Counted from the stretch's first letter, positions 17,073 through 25,735 are shown. The stretch: DNA of 64,000 bases from WLND01 sp040398845 (GCA_040398845.1 JBBATH010000010.1:1-64000); one strand, 5' to 3'. The notes: generated from the sequence alone by a model not told the origin. Translations and numbers: made by a program.

Positions 17073-17530
17073 CGAGCCAATGCCTCGCAATCTCTATCAC
17101 GCGCGGCATGGAGTTTCATGACAAATACTTGGGTGACTGGGCCACCGAGGGCGAGTCAACGTGGGTGGCCTTTGAGGGTGAAACAACGAGCGATCTCGAG
17201 AGTGTCCGGAGTGAAGGCGCTCGCGGCGGAGTTGACCCAATGAGGTGAGAGTCCGATCCGGACGGTTCCGGCATTTGTGCAGTGCTGGGGGAAACAGCAT
17301 CAGGATTCAGTGTCAGGTAATCGAGAAATCCGCGAATGTGTGTCCACCCCGGGCGGTCCTGACCGCTGGGATCGGTGGCCCAAGCTCGGGTCAGGTCGCC
17401 AAGCTGAGGGCTTCGCAATGATCGTCCTGTCAATTGAAGTTCACACCCAGCAGACAGGAGGAGGCGCTCAAGCATGCCAATCTTCGGTTCCACCTCATGA
17501 GCATGCACGTAAGGAACGTGTACCGTCCAC
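17069..17530 (-). pseudogene. remnant of an HTH antitoxin-like gene plus nucleotidyltransferase tail
   Basis: The minus strand keeps fragments that read as protein in two frames. AHEVEPKIGMLERLLLSAG followed by GWTHIRGFLDYLTLNPDAV and MPEPSGS matches the C-terminal part of an actinobacterial helix-turn-helix family usually encoded next to a nucleotidyltransferase. Shifted into another frame, the 3' end reads VTQVFVMKLHAARDRDCEALA, the typical tail of such a nucleotidyltransferase. No start codon or complete domain survives. The stretch lies between the DUF4143 ATPase and the secreted protein at 17534 and fills what would otherwise be an empty 460 bp. Family assignment is by recall of conserved phrases. 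Confidence 0.45.
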
Positions 17531-17533
17531 TCG

Positions 17534-19177
17534 TCATTTCGTGTTCGTTTGCTTGACGACGTAGGGAACGAAGCCGTACTCGAGCCCGGCGGGAGGCGTG
17601 ACGAGAAGGCCGGGGTCCAGGCTGACGAGGGCACCCTCCTTTGGAGGCGCCATGAACGAGGTGCCGCTGGTCCAGGCACGCTGCATGCGCACGATGTTGC
17701 GCTGCATGACCGTGGCCTGACTCCGCGTCAGATTAAGTCGTTGGAATGCGGGCTGGTCGACGAACCGGTACCAGCGGTAGTTCACCGCGGAGCCATCGAG
17801 AAGTCGGGTCGTGTAGTCGCGGGAGGCGGCCCTACTGGCGCTCCACCAGGACGGACTCGAATAGGTGAATGCCGGATCCGGTGAGTACTCGAAGGTCGCA
17901 GCAGCGAGGGCGCTCGGCACGGCTGACTCGAGCACAGCGACTCTCGTCCGGCCCACCTTCTTGAAGGTGCCCGGCAGATGTCCGATGCCTTGTTGATCTG
18001 CCCACTGCAGACCGTAGGCACTTCCGCCGTCGAACGACTGGAGTTTCACGGTGCTGAGCAGGTCTGGAAGCCTGTCGCCCTCCTGATAAAACGTCTGGCC
18101 ACCAGTGGTGAAGAGCTCGGGCGAGGCACCGGACTCGTCAAAGTCCATGGGTAGCCTACCCTTCCCGGCCATCCACGCGGACAGCCGATCGGCGATCGCG
18201 CCGGCTGAGTGGGCTTGGGCATCGCGAGTAAAAATGGTCCGACCCTTCGAGTCGATCGGGAAGACGGTGGGGGGAACCTTGGTGAAGACCGTGCCCGTCG
18301 CGTCCGTCTGCGTCATGAAGGGCACGCTGTTCCACTCGGAGGCGAAGCCGTTGACGAAGCCCTCGTTTGCGTCCAGCCCAAGGCCCGCCAAGGCCGGGGT
18401 GCCGTCGGTGACTGCCGACCAGACCTGCGGGAGCCAGTAGGTGACCGGGCCGTTGAAATTTTCGGCGTTAATGAACAGCGTCCAAGCTCGGTTTCCGGAT
18501 GGGCCGGCGCCAAGCGCTCGTCCGGGTGCGGGAAGCGGCAGGCTCATCCATGCCGTGCCGAGGTAGCCACCGGACGATGCGGGGGTCAGCGGCATGCCGT
18601 CGGGGGGCACGAGGAGGCGGTTGCTGAACTGGACGAGGGCTGTCTCACTGCGGCGCACCGGCCGCGTGTCGTCGAAGGTCCAGCCAGGTGAAGAGTACAG
18701 GGTGTTGTAGCAGTCGGGGGTGCCGTTCATGGCGTACTTGGGCATGACGGTGCGAAATTTCGTGCTGGCCCACCAACCGAGGCTTCCTTCGATGGTCTGG
18801 AAGTAGCCCCACCAACTGCCGTTTCGCATGTCGTCTAACTTGGACTTCGCGCAGAAGGCTCGCTGCACGCTGGAGGGCTGGTTCACGTTGTTGGGTGAGA
18901 TCCAGGTGGAGCTCAACCCGATCTGGAGTCCGTCGATCGGCTTGGCGAGAAGGGGCCATGCCTGCGAGTACCAACTGAAGCCCTCGCGGTAGCCGGGTGG
19001 ACTATCGGCTGTGTCAGCTGAGAAGTAGGCGTTGCACGAGGAGTCCTCGCAGGTCGAGAAGGCGCCACCGGACGAGTACTCGACTGGTGCAGGCGCAGCC
19101 TCGGCCCTCCCGTCGCCGAATGGAATCGTCAGGACAGTGGCCGTAGCCACGGCGCCTACCGTCGCCCGAAGTCGCAT
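17534..19177 (-). CDS. large secreted protein of unknown function
   Basis: 547 residues, not recognised. A signal peptide of about 27 residues (LRATVGAVATATVLTIPFG, ending near GRAEAAPAP) is followed by a Cys pair (FSTCEDSSC) and two more isolated Cys, with aromatic-rich segments: YREGFSWYSQAWPLL, NGSWWGYFQTIEGSLGWW, TYWLPQVW and YRWYRFVDQPAF. No transmembrane helix or cell-wall anchor is seen at the C-terminus, so it is probably released. The Trp/Tyr-rich repetitive character recalls carbohydrate- or polymer-binding beta structures, but I will not assign it. TAGGCT 6 nt upstream of the ATG makes it another leaderless gene. It is divergent from the CYP102-type gene. Confidence 0.75.
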   Translation of the reverse strand: MRLRATVGAVATATVLTIPFGDGRAEAAPAPVEYSSGGAFSTCEDSSCNAYFSADTADSPPGYREGFSWYSQAWPLLAKPIDGLQIGLSSTWISPNNVNQPSSVQRAFCAKSKLDDMRNGSWWGYFQTIEGSLGWWASTKFRTVMPKYAMNGTPDCYNTLYSSPGWTFDDTRPVRRSETALVQFSNRLLVPPDGMPLTPASSGGYLGTAWMSLPLPAPGRALGAGPSGNRAWTLFINAENFNGPVTYWLPQVWSAVTDGTPALAGLGLDANEGFVNGFASEWNSVPFMTQTDATGTVFTKVPPTVFPIDSKGRTIFTRDAQAHSAGAIADRLSAWMAGKGRLPMDFDESGASPELFTTGGQTFYQEGDRLPDLLSTVKLQSFDGGSAYGLQWADQQGIGHLPGTFKKVGRTRVAVLESAVPSALAAATFEYSPDPAFTYSSPSWWSASRAASRDYTTRLLDGSAVNYRWYRFVDQPAFQRLNLTRSQATVMQRNIVRMQRAWTSGTSFMAPPKEGALVSLDPGLLVTPPAGLEYGFVPYVVKQTNTK

Positions 19178-19183
19178 GTGAAA

Positions 19184-19189
19184 AGCCTA
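19184..19189 (-). promoter_or_regulatory. leaderless -10 box (TAGGCT)
   Basis: On the minus strand TAGGCT is followed by exactly 6 nt and the ATG at 19177. It is the same hexamer as at 1613 and 33430. Confidence 0.55.
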
Positions 19190-19470
19190 GATCCCTGGTC
19201 AGCGGCCCGCGACAATAACGATTCGCCCGTGGGGGTCCGAATGCCTTCATCGATCTCGTTGCACCCCTCCCGCTGTTGTCCTCACTGTCGGCCATGACTC
19301 CCTACGCGACATTTCCATGCGACCGACTCGTTCCGCGGCTCGTTCGGTCTGTCCGGATTGCTGCTGAGCGCCGCGGTCGATGTCGAGCGTGTGTGGGCAT
19401 GTCCGGTGGTGTCACGGATCTGGTCCTGAGGCATGATGATTCGACATCAAATGACGAAGGGCGCAACCTC

Positions 19471-22011
19471 ATGAGTGACATCATCGATATCCCCAGCCCC
19501 AGAGGTTTGCCCTTCGTCGGCAATGGACTGCAGTTTCTCGGCAGTAATGTCGTCGAGCGGTTCAGGGCAGTCGTGCGGGCATCGCCAGACGGCCTCGTCC
19601 GGCTTCGCTTCCCGAAGGCCGTCGCGCCGGTGCCGGTCATCGTGTGCTCGTCGGCCGAGGCTAGCCGCGAATTGTTCGATGATGACCGCTTTCCGAAATT
19701 CCTTGCTCCAGCCGTCGCGAATCTCACGCCAACCGGCATCTTCACGATGTTCACCCACGACCCGGTGTGGGCGCCGACGCATCGGCACATCCTCCCCTCA
19801 CTCAGCGGCGCTCAGGTCATTCGCGACCTACCCATCCTCCATTCCGTGGCGCGCGAGCTCACTGACTTCGTCCTCGGTCAGGGGCCGAGGGATGGCCGAG
19901 TCAACATGGAGGATGCACTGACGAGGGCGGCGTTCGATGCCATCTGCCAGATCGCTCTGCGGACGAGCTATGGGGCGCTGTACCGGCAGTCCGGCCCTGA
20001 GTTCTTCGACCTGGTCCGCAAGGGCCTCGACGAGACGATGGCCGAGGTGCGGGAGCTTCCCCTTGTCTGGAAGATGCAGATCCCACGGAGGCGACGGCAG
20101 GCGGATCGGTTGGCTCGTGCGCGCAGGGAGGCCGACGCCATCATCGAGCACCGCAGGCGGCTGGGGCCCGAGGCAGGCACCGACGACCTGCTCGCCCGCT
20201 TGCTGTGGCAGGGCGACCCGGAGACGGGCCAGCCGATATCGGCGGACACGATCCGAGACCAGGTGCTGTCGTTCGCCGTCCTCGGCCAGGACACGACGAA
20301 ATCCCTGATGACGTGGGCGTTGTACCACCTGAGCGCCTACCCCAATATTCAGCGGCAGGTGCAGGACGAAATCGACTCGATCACCGGCAGGGATCAGACC
20401 CGGCCGCTCTCAGCCACCGAGCTCGCGCATCTGCAGGTGCTCGATCGGGTGCTGAGCGAGACCCTTCGCATCACCCAGCCGATTCCCAATGTGGTCCGAT
20501 ACGCCGCCGCGGAGGACACCCTGCTCGGGAAGTACCGGGTGCCGCAAGGTTCCATCATCGTGATGCTCCGTGACGTCACGCACCTGGATTCCGTCAGCTG
20601 GCCGAACCCAGAGCAGTTCGACCCGGATCGCTGGCTTCCCGATCGGATCGACACGATCGTGCCCGGCTCATACTCGCCATTTGGCGATGGGATCCGTGCG
20701 TGCATCGGTCAGGGCTTCGCGCACATGGAAGCCCTGACCTTCCTGTCCACCCTGCTGCGCTCCGCCACCTTCGAGCTCGATGGCGAGTACTCGCTCGATG
20801 TGTCATCCGTTCACTTCTCTTCATCTCCGGCCGCGCTCAAGCACCTTCGAGTCGTCCGTCGCGAGCCATCGCGCGTCGTCCCCGTCGCGAACGCCGCACC
20901 GGCGTCCGGGTGCCCGTACCCATCCGCCCCCGATGCGACCACAGATGCCATGCCGAGTGCCGACGACCTTCCGGACGACTTCTCGGCGGCCACCGAAGGC
21001 TCGCTCACCGTTGCCTACGGGTCTGAGGGCGGCACCTGCCACCAGATCGCCCGGCGCCTCGCGCGGGAGGCCACGAGTATGGGGCTCAACGCCGCCATCA
21101 CGCCCCTCGACTCCATCGTCGACGCCCTGCCGTTGGCAGGTCCGCTCGTCATCGTCAGCTCGTCGTATAACGGCGCGCCGCCGAGCAATGCGCGCAGGTT
21201 CCTCGCCCACCTGAAGTCCGGTGATGCTGAACTTTCTTCGATGGAGGTAGCGGTCCTTGGCCTCGGAGACCCGGCCTGGCACCTCACCTATCAAGCCGTG
21301 CCGACTGAGATAGACACCCTGCTTCGTCGGGCTGGCTGCACGCCAATCGTTGAACGTGGGGCGATGGATGTCTCGCAGGACTTCTCGCCCGAATACTTCG
21401 CTTGGACGAAGACCCTGTGGCAGGCCCTCGGGCTTTCCGCGAGTACTGGCGGGGATCAGAACCGTTCGCAATCCTCATTGAGCGTCACGCGTGCCCATCA
21501 CGCATCATTGGAGACGATTGACGAAGGCGTGAGCAACGGGTACGTGTCCTCGATCCGCGAACTCAGGCGGACATGGTCAGGCACGACCGGCGGGCGTTCC
21601 ACGCGACATGTCGAGATCAGCCTGCCCGAGGGGATGACCTATGAGACGGGCGATCACCTGATCGTCCACTCCTACAACCATCGGCCCGTTGTTGACCGGG
21701 CACTCGACGTACTCGGCATTGAAGCCGGGGCCATGATCGAGATCACTGCTGAGGATTCAGGGGGCACGTGGTTGCCCACCGGGGTTCCGGTCGACGCCCG
21801 GTTCCTGTTCGAGGGCTTCATTGACTTCGGGCAGCCGATGTCGGCTCGGCAGATGCCAGTCCTGGCGCAGGCGCTCACCGGCGCGGCCGCTGCCACGGTC
21901 TTTGGCCTCGCGGCGCTGTCGCCTGAGGAATTCGATGCCCAGGTCTTCGATCGGCGACTGACGCTGCTCGACCTCCTCACCGAGCTCGGCAAGCCGGCCA
22001 TTCCGCTTTAG
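19471..22011 (+). CDS. CYP102-type self-sufficient P450: heme and FMN part, ended by an in-frame TAG
   Basis: 846 residues. Heme domain: I-helix AVLGQDTTKS (about 265), ExxR as ETLR (about 325), heme loop FGDGIRACIGQG (about 400) with the Cys ligand. Flavodoxin domain from VAYGSEGGTCHQIARRL (about 510) to about 650. The FAD domain then begins (HVEISLPEGMTYETGDHL, about 715) and is cut by TAG at 22009-22011, just before the FAD-binding RRYSISSSP motif that follows in the same frame. The P450BM3 family is one chain of about 1050 residues; here 846 + stop + 233 gives 1080. The truncated chain cannot accept NADPH electrons by itself. ATG 19471 has GAAGGG 9 nt upstream; the longer frame has no P450 similarity. 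Confidence 0.85.
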   Translation: MSDIIDIPSPRGLPFVGNGLQFLGSNVVERFRAVVRASPDGLVRLRFPKAVAPVPVIVCSSAEASRELFDDDRFPKFLAPAVANLTPTGIFTMFTHDPVWAPTHRHILPSLSGAQVIRDLPILHSVARELTDFVLGQGPRDGRVNMEDALTRAAFDAICQIALRTSYGALYRQSGPEFFDLVRKGLDETMAEVRELPLVWKMQIPRRRRQADRLARARREADAIIEHRRRLGPEAGTDDLLARLLWQGDPETGQPISADTIRDQVLSFAVLGQDTTKSLMTWALYHLSAYPNIQRQVQDEIDSITGRDQTRPLSATELAHLQVLDRVLSETLRITQPIPNVVRYAAAEDTLLGKYRVPQGSIIVMLRDVTHLDSVSWPNPEQFDPDRWLPDRIDTIVPGSYSPFGDGIRACIGQGFAHMEALTFLSTLLRSATFELDGEYSLDVSSVHFSSSPAALKHLRVVRREPSRVVPVANAAPASGCPYPSAPDATTDAMPSADDLPDDFSAATEGSLTVAYGSEGGTCHQIARRLAREATSMGLNAAITPLDSIVDALPLAGPLVIVSSSYNGAPPSNARRFLAHLKSGDAELSSMEVAVLGLGDPAWHLTYQAVPTEIDTLLRRAGCTPIVERGAMDVSQDFSPEYFAWTKTLWQALGLSASTGGDQNRSQSSLSVTRAHHASLETIDEGVSNGYVSSIRELRRTWSGTTGGRSTRHVEISLPEGMTYETGDHLIVHSYNHRPVVDRALDVLGIEAGAMIEITAEDSGGTWLPTGVPVDARFLFEGFIDFGQPMSARQMPVLAQALTGAAAATVFGLAALSPEEFDAQVFDRRLTLLDLLTELGKPAIPL

Positions 22012-22713
22012 GTGGCCCTTAGCCTGCTGAGCCCGCTCAAGCGCCGCCGGTACTCGATCTCGTCATCGCCCCTTGACGATCCTGGGGTTGCGAGCATCAC
22101 GGTCGGAGTGGTTCGAGGGCCAGCGCTTTCGGGGCATGGAACCTTTCGCGGCGTGGCATCGACCTACCTTGCTGGGGTCGAGGCCGGGCAGGTGGTCAAG
22201 GTGGCGGTCGCATCCTCGGGCGGGTTCCAGCCACCGGATGATGCTTCGGTGCCGATCATCATGATCGGAGCGGGGACTGGCATCGCACCTTTCCGCGGCT
22301 TTGCCCAGCACCGTGCTGGCCAGCGAGCGCAGGGGAGTGCTCTGGGTGAGGCGCTCCTCCTTGCCGGCTGCCAGCGAAGCGATGAGGACCGCCTCTACCT
22401 CGACGAGTGGGAGGCCCACAAGCGCGATGGCGTCGTCGAGGTCCAGTGGGCGTTCTCCCGCGAACCGGTCATCGGAGCCGATGGCCTCCCCACTGGGGAG
22501 ATCTCGAAGGCCTATGTGCAGGATCTCGTCACTGCTTTCCGTGCACGTATCGATGAACTCCTCAGTCGCGGGGCGATCATCTACATCTGCGGTGATGCCG
22601 CAGGCATGGCGGCCGGGGTGCGGGCTAGCTTCGGTGACGACGTGGTCGACGATCTGCGTTCACGCGGCCAGTACATGGAGGATGTCTGGAGCAGTACCTT
22701 TTCACACGCGTGA
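22012..22713 (+). CDS. C-terminal FAD/NADPH reductase part of the CYP102-type P450
   Basis: 233 residues in the same frame as the preceding gene, starting with a GTG directly after its TAG. It contains the FAD motif RRRYSISSSP at the very start, IMIGAGTGIAPFRGF (NADPH pyrophosphate region, about 82), a LLAGCQRSDEDRLYLDEW block, and the C-terminal IYICGDAAGMAAGV and MEDVW motifs of diflavin reductases. It lacks a complete FAD-binding domain, so it is not a stand-alone ferredoxin reductase. Either the pair is a recently broken gene, or re-initiation at TAGGTG or stop-codon readthrough gives a functional product. Sequencing error at one base is a plain alternative. Confidence 0.8.
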   Translation: MALSLLSPLKRRRYSISSSPLDDPGVASITVGVVRGPALSGHGTFRGVASTYLAGVEAGQVVKVAVASSGGFQPPDDASVPIIMIGAGTGIAPFRGFAQHRAGQRAQGSALGEALLLAGCQRSDEDRLYLDEWEAHKRDGVVEVQWAFSREPVIGADGLPTGEISKAYVQDLVTAFRARIDELLSRGAIIYICGDAAGMAAGVRASFGDDVVDDLRSRGQYMEDVWSSTFSHA

Positions 22714-22849
22714 ATCCGCGGCCTAGGCTCGTGAAGTACTCGACCGATACGAAGCGAGGAAGATTCGCGGTACGCGGCTCGTGCACGGCCACGAGCCCCA
22801 ACGCACGGCGCCACCCGGCTTGAGTCCGAAGAGCCGGAGCTGATCGCCA

Positions 22850-23105
22850 TGAGGGGACGCAGGTCGGCATCCGCTGCGGTCTAGCCGACGTCGAGGAGAA
22901 TTCCGAACTCCGACACCCTGCGCAGAACGCTGTTGAATGACGGGCCCGCTCCAGGCCGTAGTACAGATCCCGCAGGGCGTTCGCGTGTTCGACCCGAAGC
23001 CGCGGGATCACATCGGAGCGCACGGAGAACGCTGCCAGGTCCGGGAACTCGCTGAAATTGACGGGAGCGCTGAGTTGCCGCGCGAGAGGTGACGTGACCT
23101 CCCGT
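22850..23105 (-). pseudogene. unidentified coding remnant next to the AbiEi-like gene
   Basis: On the minus strand one frame reads NEPREVTSPLARQLSAPVN, then FSEFPDLAAFSVRSDVIPRL and EHANALRDLYYGLERARHS. It has the composition and helix pattern of real protein, without a start codon and with the 5' part merging into the preceding gene. It could be the tail of a toxin partner or an extension of the AbiEi-like protein lost to a frameshift. I do not recognise the family. The remaining 22714-22850 bases show nothing convincing. Confidence 0.3.
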
Positions 23106-23108
23106 GGT

Positions 23109-23813
23109 TCATTCGGGTCGTGTCCGGTGCTCTGCCCGACCTCGGGCAGACTCGACGACGGGTCCGCGGGAGCCGTCCCGGTTGACGCTGTGGCGACCAC
23201 CGGGATCGACATCCGGCACCTGGTCGGACAGATCGCGACGCCCGGCAGCGGACAACAGAGCAGCCAGTCGAGCCCGAACACCGCCCGGCTCCGTCGATGA
23301 CGCCAGAGCCATTTGCTCCGCCATGACGCCGTCAGCCTCGAGCATTCCCCGCAGTCGTGCCCACCCCTGCGACGCCGGCACTTCGACGACGGACTCCCAA
23401 TCGCCGAGCGTCTCCAGTAGTGCCACGTCTACCGGCGTGAGGCGAGCCTTCGCACGGGCCGTCCGCGTGGGGCGCGACACGAACCTGACCAGTCCCGTCG
23501 ACTCCGGTGCACGCGCGGGAACAGCAACGTGCGCCCGGCGGGGAACCTGCGTTGACAGCACTAGGTCGTTGGCGGCGGACAGCCCGGCAGGACCCACAGC
23601 GCTCGAGCCAACAAGTTCGCGAACCAGAGCGTCAGCATGCGGAGGGCTCATGCCCAAAGGTGTCTGCACGCCGCGCCAGTACATGCCCTTGCGGACGCGC
23701 ATGAGCTCACTGCGCACCGCCAGATCCGTGAGCAGATGCTGCGCCGCCGACGCAGACGAGCCCGGAAAGTCGGTAAGGCGCCAGAATCGGTTCGAGCTTC
23801 GCAGAACGCGCAC
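23109..23813 (-). CDS. AbiEi/DUF6088-like type IV antitoxin-type regulator
   Basis: 234 residues from the GTG at 23813. The N-terminal winged helix reads VRVLRSSNRFWRLTDFPGS and then a linker into VRKGMYWRGVQTPLGMSPPH, followed by a C-terminal domain with GLSAANDLVLSTQVPRRAHV and VALLETLGDWESVVEVP. This order matches AbiEi antitoxin-like proteins (type IV toxin-antitoxin). No intact AbiEii nucleotidyltransferase lies beside it, only the remnant at 22850-23105, so it is an orphan or the survivor of a decayed pair. The last 45 residues look random, which suggests a frameshift near the 3' end. The region between 23814 and 24006 shows no gene. Confidence 0.6.
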   Translation of the reverse strand: MRVLRSSNRFWRLTDFPGSSASAAQHLLTDLAVRSELMRVRKGMYWRGVQTPLGMSPPHADALVRELVGSSAVGPAGLSAANDLVLSTQVPRRAHVAVPARAPESTGLVRFVSRPTRTARAKARLTPVDVALLETLGDWESVVEVPASQGWARLRGMLEADGVMAEQMALASSTEPGGVRARLAALLSAAGRRDLSDQVPDVDPGGRHSVNRDGSRGPVVESARGRAEHRTRPE

Positions 23814-24006
23814 GGTCGACCGCCACTGCTGCGTATGCTGTTTGTGACTGCACTGTCGCTGCTCAGGTCTCCAGCAGCCGGGCGCCGGGCTTCTCATCGC
23901 CGTGGCCTGATCATGCAATGGCGGCCGCTCCGTGCTGGGCCCATGTGCCCGCGTCAGAGTTCGCGATGACGATCTCCCCCAGCCCCGGAGGCCGGTGAGG
24001 GTCCGC

Positions 24007-24279
24007 CTACTCGTAGTGATAGCGGCAAGCGGCTATTCGGATCTCGTCGCCGGTTACCTTATAGATCAGTCGGTGCTCGTCGGTGATGCGTCGAGACCAG
24101 TAGCCGTGGAATCCGTGCTTGAGGGCCTCGGGCTTCCCGATGCCAACGTTGGGTTCACCAATTTCTCCGGCGCGTGCGCTGTCATTTAGCAGCGCATTCA
24201 CGCGCTTGAGCACTCGCCGGTCCTGTTCCTGCCAGTAGATGTAGTCGGACCAGGCGTGTTCATCCCATAGGAATCTCAC
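24007..24279 (-). CDS. yoeB: YoeB-family toxin (ribosome-dependent mRNA interferase)
   Basis: 90 residues, normal YoeB length. Conserved blocks are MRFLWDEHAWSDYIYWQEQDR, LKRVNALLNDSARA, GKPEALKHGFHGYWSRRITDEHRLIYKV (split over residues 48-75) and a terminal ACRYHY. The catalytic Glu, Arg and terminal His-Tyr region of the RelE fold are present. YoeB cleaves mRNA in the ribosomal A site and is held inactive by YefM. Its start overlaps the yefM stop as ATGA (24276-24279), giving the coupled antitoxin-first order of the family. A deleted second copy of the same module lies at 25450-25735. Confidence 0.93.
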   Translation of the reverse strand: MRFLWDEHAWSDYIYWQEQDRRVLKRVNALLNDSARAGEIGEPNVGIGKPEALKHGFHGYWSRRITDEHRLIYKVTGDEIRIAACRYHYE

Positions 24280-24527
24280 TCAGCGAGGGCGTGCTGGCTG
24301 CCACTGCCGGATTCCAGTCGCTCAATAGACCCGAGCAGGCGACGTGCGTTCGCGGGGTTGCGCAGCAGGTAGGCGGTCTCCTTGAGTGACTCGTAGTCTT
24401 GAAGCGACACGATCACGACCGGTTCGTGGCCGGCGCGAGTGACGATAACCTCCTCCCGATCCGCGATTACCGCATCGAGGGTGGAGGCAAAGTTCTCGCG
24501 TGTGTGCGTGTACGACAGTGTTCTCAT
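24276..24527 (-). CDS. yefM: YefM-family antitoxin
   Basis: 83 residues of the Phd/YefM family: SYTHTRENFASTLDAVIADR at the N-terminus, EVIVTRAGHEPVVIVSLQDYESL in the middle (split), and an unstructured C-terminal tail (ERLESGSGSQHALAE) that wraps the toxin. GGAAGGAG lies 5 nt before the ATG. It should neutralise YoeB and, with it, repress its own promoter through the palindromes at 24540-24555. It is intact and probably functional, in contrast to the decayed neighbours. Confidence 0.93.
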   Translation of the reverse strand: MRTLSYTHTRENFASTLDAVIADREEVIVTRAGHEPVVIVSLQDYESLKETAYLLRNPANARRLLGSIERLESGSGSQHALAE

Positions 24528-24539
24528 GACACTCCTTCC

Positions 24540-24555
24540 GTACAGAAAACTGTAC
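24540..24555. promoter_or_regulatory. yefM-yoeB operator/promoter
   Basis: A perfect inverted repeat GTACAG-AAAA-CTGTAC contains TGTACA-type half sites, the known recognition sequence of YefM. On the minus strand TACAGT within it can serve as the -10 box, so bound YefM-YoeB would block RNA polymerase. Confidence 0.75.
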
Positions 24556-24658
24556 AGTGCTCGTTGGCCTCAGGGCAATGCTGGGTGATGACCGGACTGG
24601 GCTGATGGCGGTTGAGTTGGAATCCGCCAGAAGTGGGTGACGGTGTCAAGGGCGTGCT

Positions 24659-25450
24659 TCACCAGAAGATGGGCGTCGAGTTCAGTTCGGTCTCGGTGAG
24701 TGGGTGGTCGAGCCAGCCGAGTTCGACGGGCACGTCGTAGAGGCGTCCGGGTGCGAATCTGGGCCAGAAGTGCCGCATTCCCGGGACGAGCACCTTGACG
24801 ACCGAAAGGCCGATGTCGTGGGTGGTGTCGGGCCCGGTGGGCAAAAGATGCGATTGCCCGTCCATCGACTCCATCGCCCACCACACGGCCTCGGGCTCGC
24901 TCGGGCCGGGCGGCTCAGCCCCTTGCGCGAGCCGCTGGTCGAGTGCGTCTCCCATCTGGAGCATCTGGTTCATCTCGGTGAGGGCACGCAGCAGGGCGCC
25001 TCGTGCATCGCGATGCATCGCCTTGTGGGTCTGGTTCCAGCGCTCGCGGTCGGCGAACTGCGCCTCGCTGAACAGTTGCACCGAGTTCGCGGCGATGGCG
25101 TCGGGGCCGAGCTCGGACATGAGGGCCTTGCCACCTGCACCCTGACGAAAGCCTGCGGCGGACCCGCCCTTGCGGACCTGCGCGAGGTTGACGCCCGACC
25201 GGCAGGCTGTTCTTCCTCCAACGTCTCCTTCGACGCGCCGCGAAGAGCACGCCGCTGCCGCAAGCGATGAGGCCCTGGATGCATCGTCGGCATGAGCCCG
25301 GGCATCGACGACGAAGCCATGATCGCGAAGGATCTCGACGGCAGCCGGGACCTAATCGCGCGTCGCCGTGCCAGCGGCCACCATGAACTCGGTGATCTCC
25401 GGAAGTGTCAGACGGCCGTTGAGATGCTCGGCAAGGTTGTGGAACAGCAC
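24659..25450 (-). pseudogene. fossil of a TOMM (azole RiPP) cyclodehydratase, RRE plus YcaO pieces
   Basis: Reading the minus strand, four blocks of one family appear in the right order with material missing between them. First LAEHLNGRLTLPEITEFM, then after a stop/frameshift AAVEILRDHGFVVDA: an RRE-like domain as in TOMM leader-binding proteins. Then MSELGPDAIAANSVQLFSE with ERWN, then ALLRALTEMNQ, and finally VVKVLVPGMRHFWPRFAPGR and LYDVPVELGWLDHPL with a terminal PIFW, the hallmark C-terminus of TOMM YcaO proteins. Roughly 200 residues with the ATP-binding core are gone, so it is not functional. The 153-residue open frame at its 3' end (24659-25120) is what a gene finder would call. No precursor peptide or dehydrogenase gene is left nearby. 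Confidence 0.65.
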
Positions 25451-25735
25451 ACCGGTCACTTTGTAGTTCAGTCGGTGCTCGTCAGTGGCGCGTCGAGACC
25501 AGTAGCCGTGGAATCTGTGCTTGAGAGCCTCGGGCTTGCCGATGGCGATGTTCGGCTCACCACCAGTCGTTCGATAGACCCGAGCAGTCGGCGCGCGTTC
25601 GCGTAGCTACGTAACAGGTATGCAGTCTCCCTGAGCGATTCGTAGTCTTGAAGCGACACGATGACGACCGGTTCGTGGCCGGCGCGGGTGATGACAATCT
25701 CCTCCCGATCCGCGACTACCGCATCAAAGGTACCG
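25450..25735 (-). pseudogene. deleted second copy of yefM-yoeB
   Basis: The minus strand reads ADREEIVITRAGHEPVVIVS, LQDYESLRETAYLLR and ARRLLGSIERL, nearly identical to the intact YefM, then in another frame IAIGKPEALKHRFHGYWSRR and TDEHRLNYKVTG, nearly identical to the intact YoeB. The end of yefM, the first third of yoeB and the N-terminus of yefM are missing. It lies in the same orientation as the intact module about 0.9 kb away, and its 3' end runs directly into the TOMM remnant. Confidence 0.85.
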
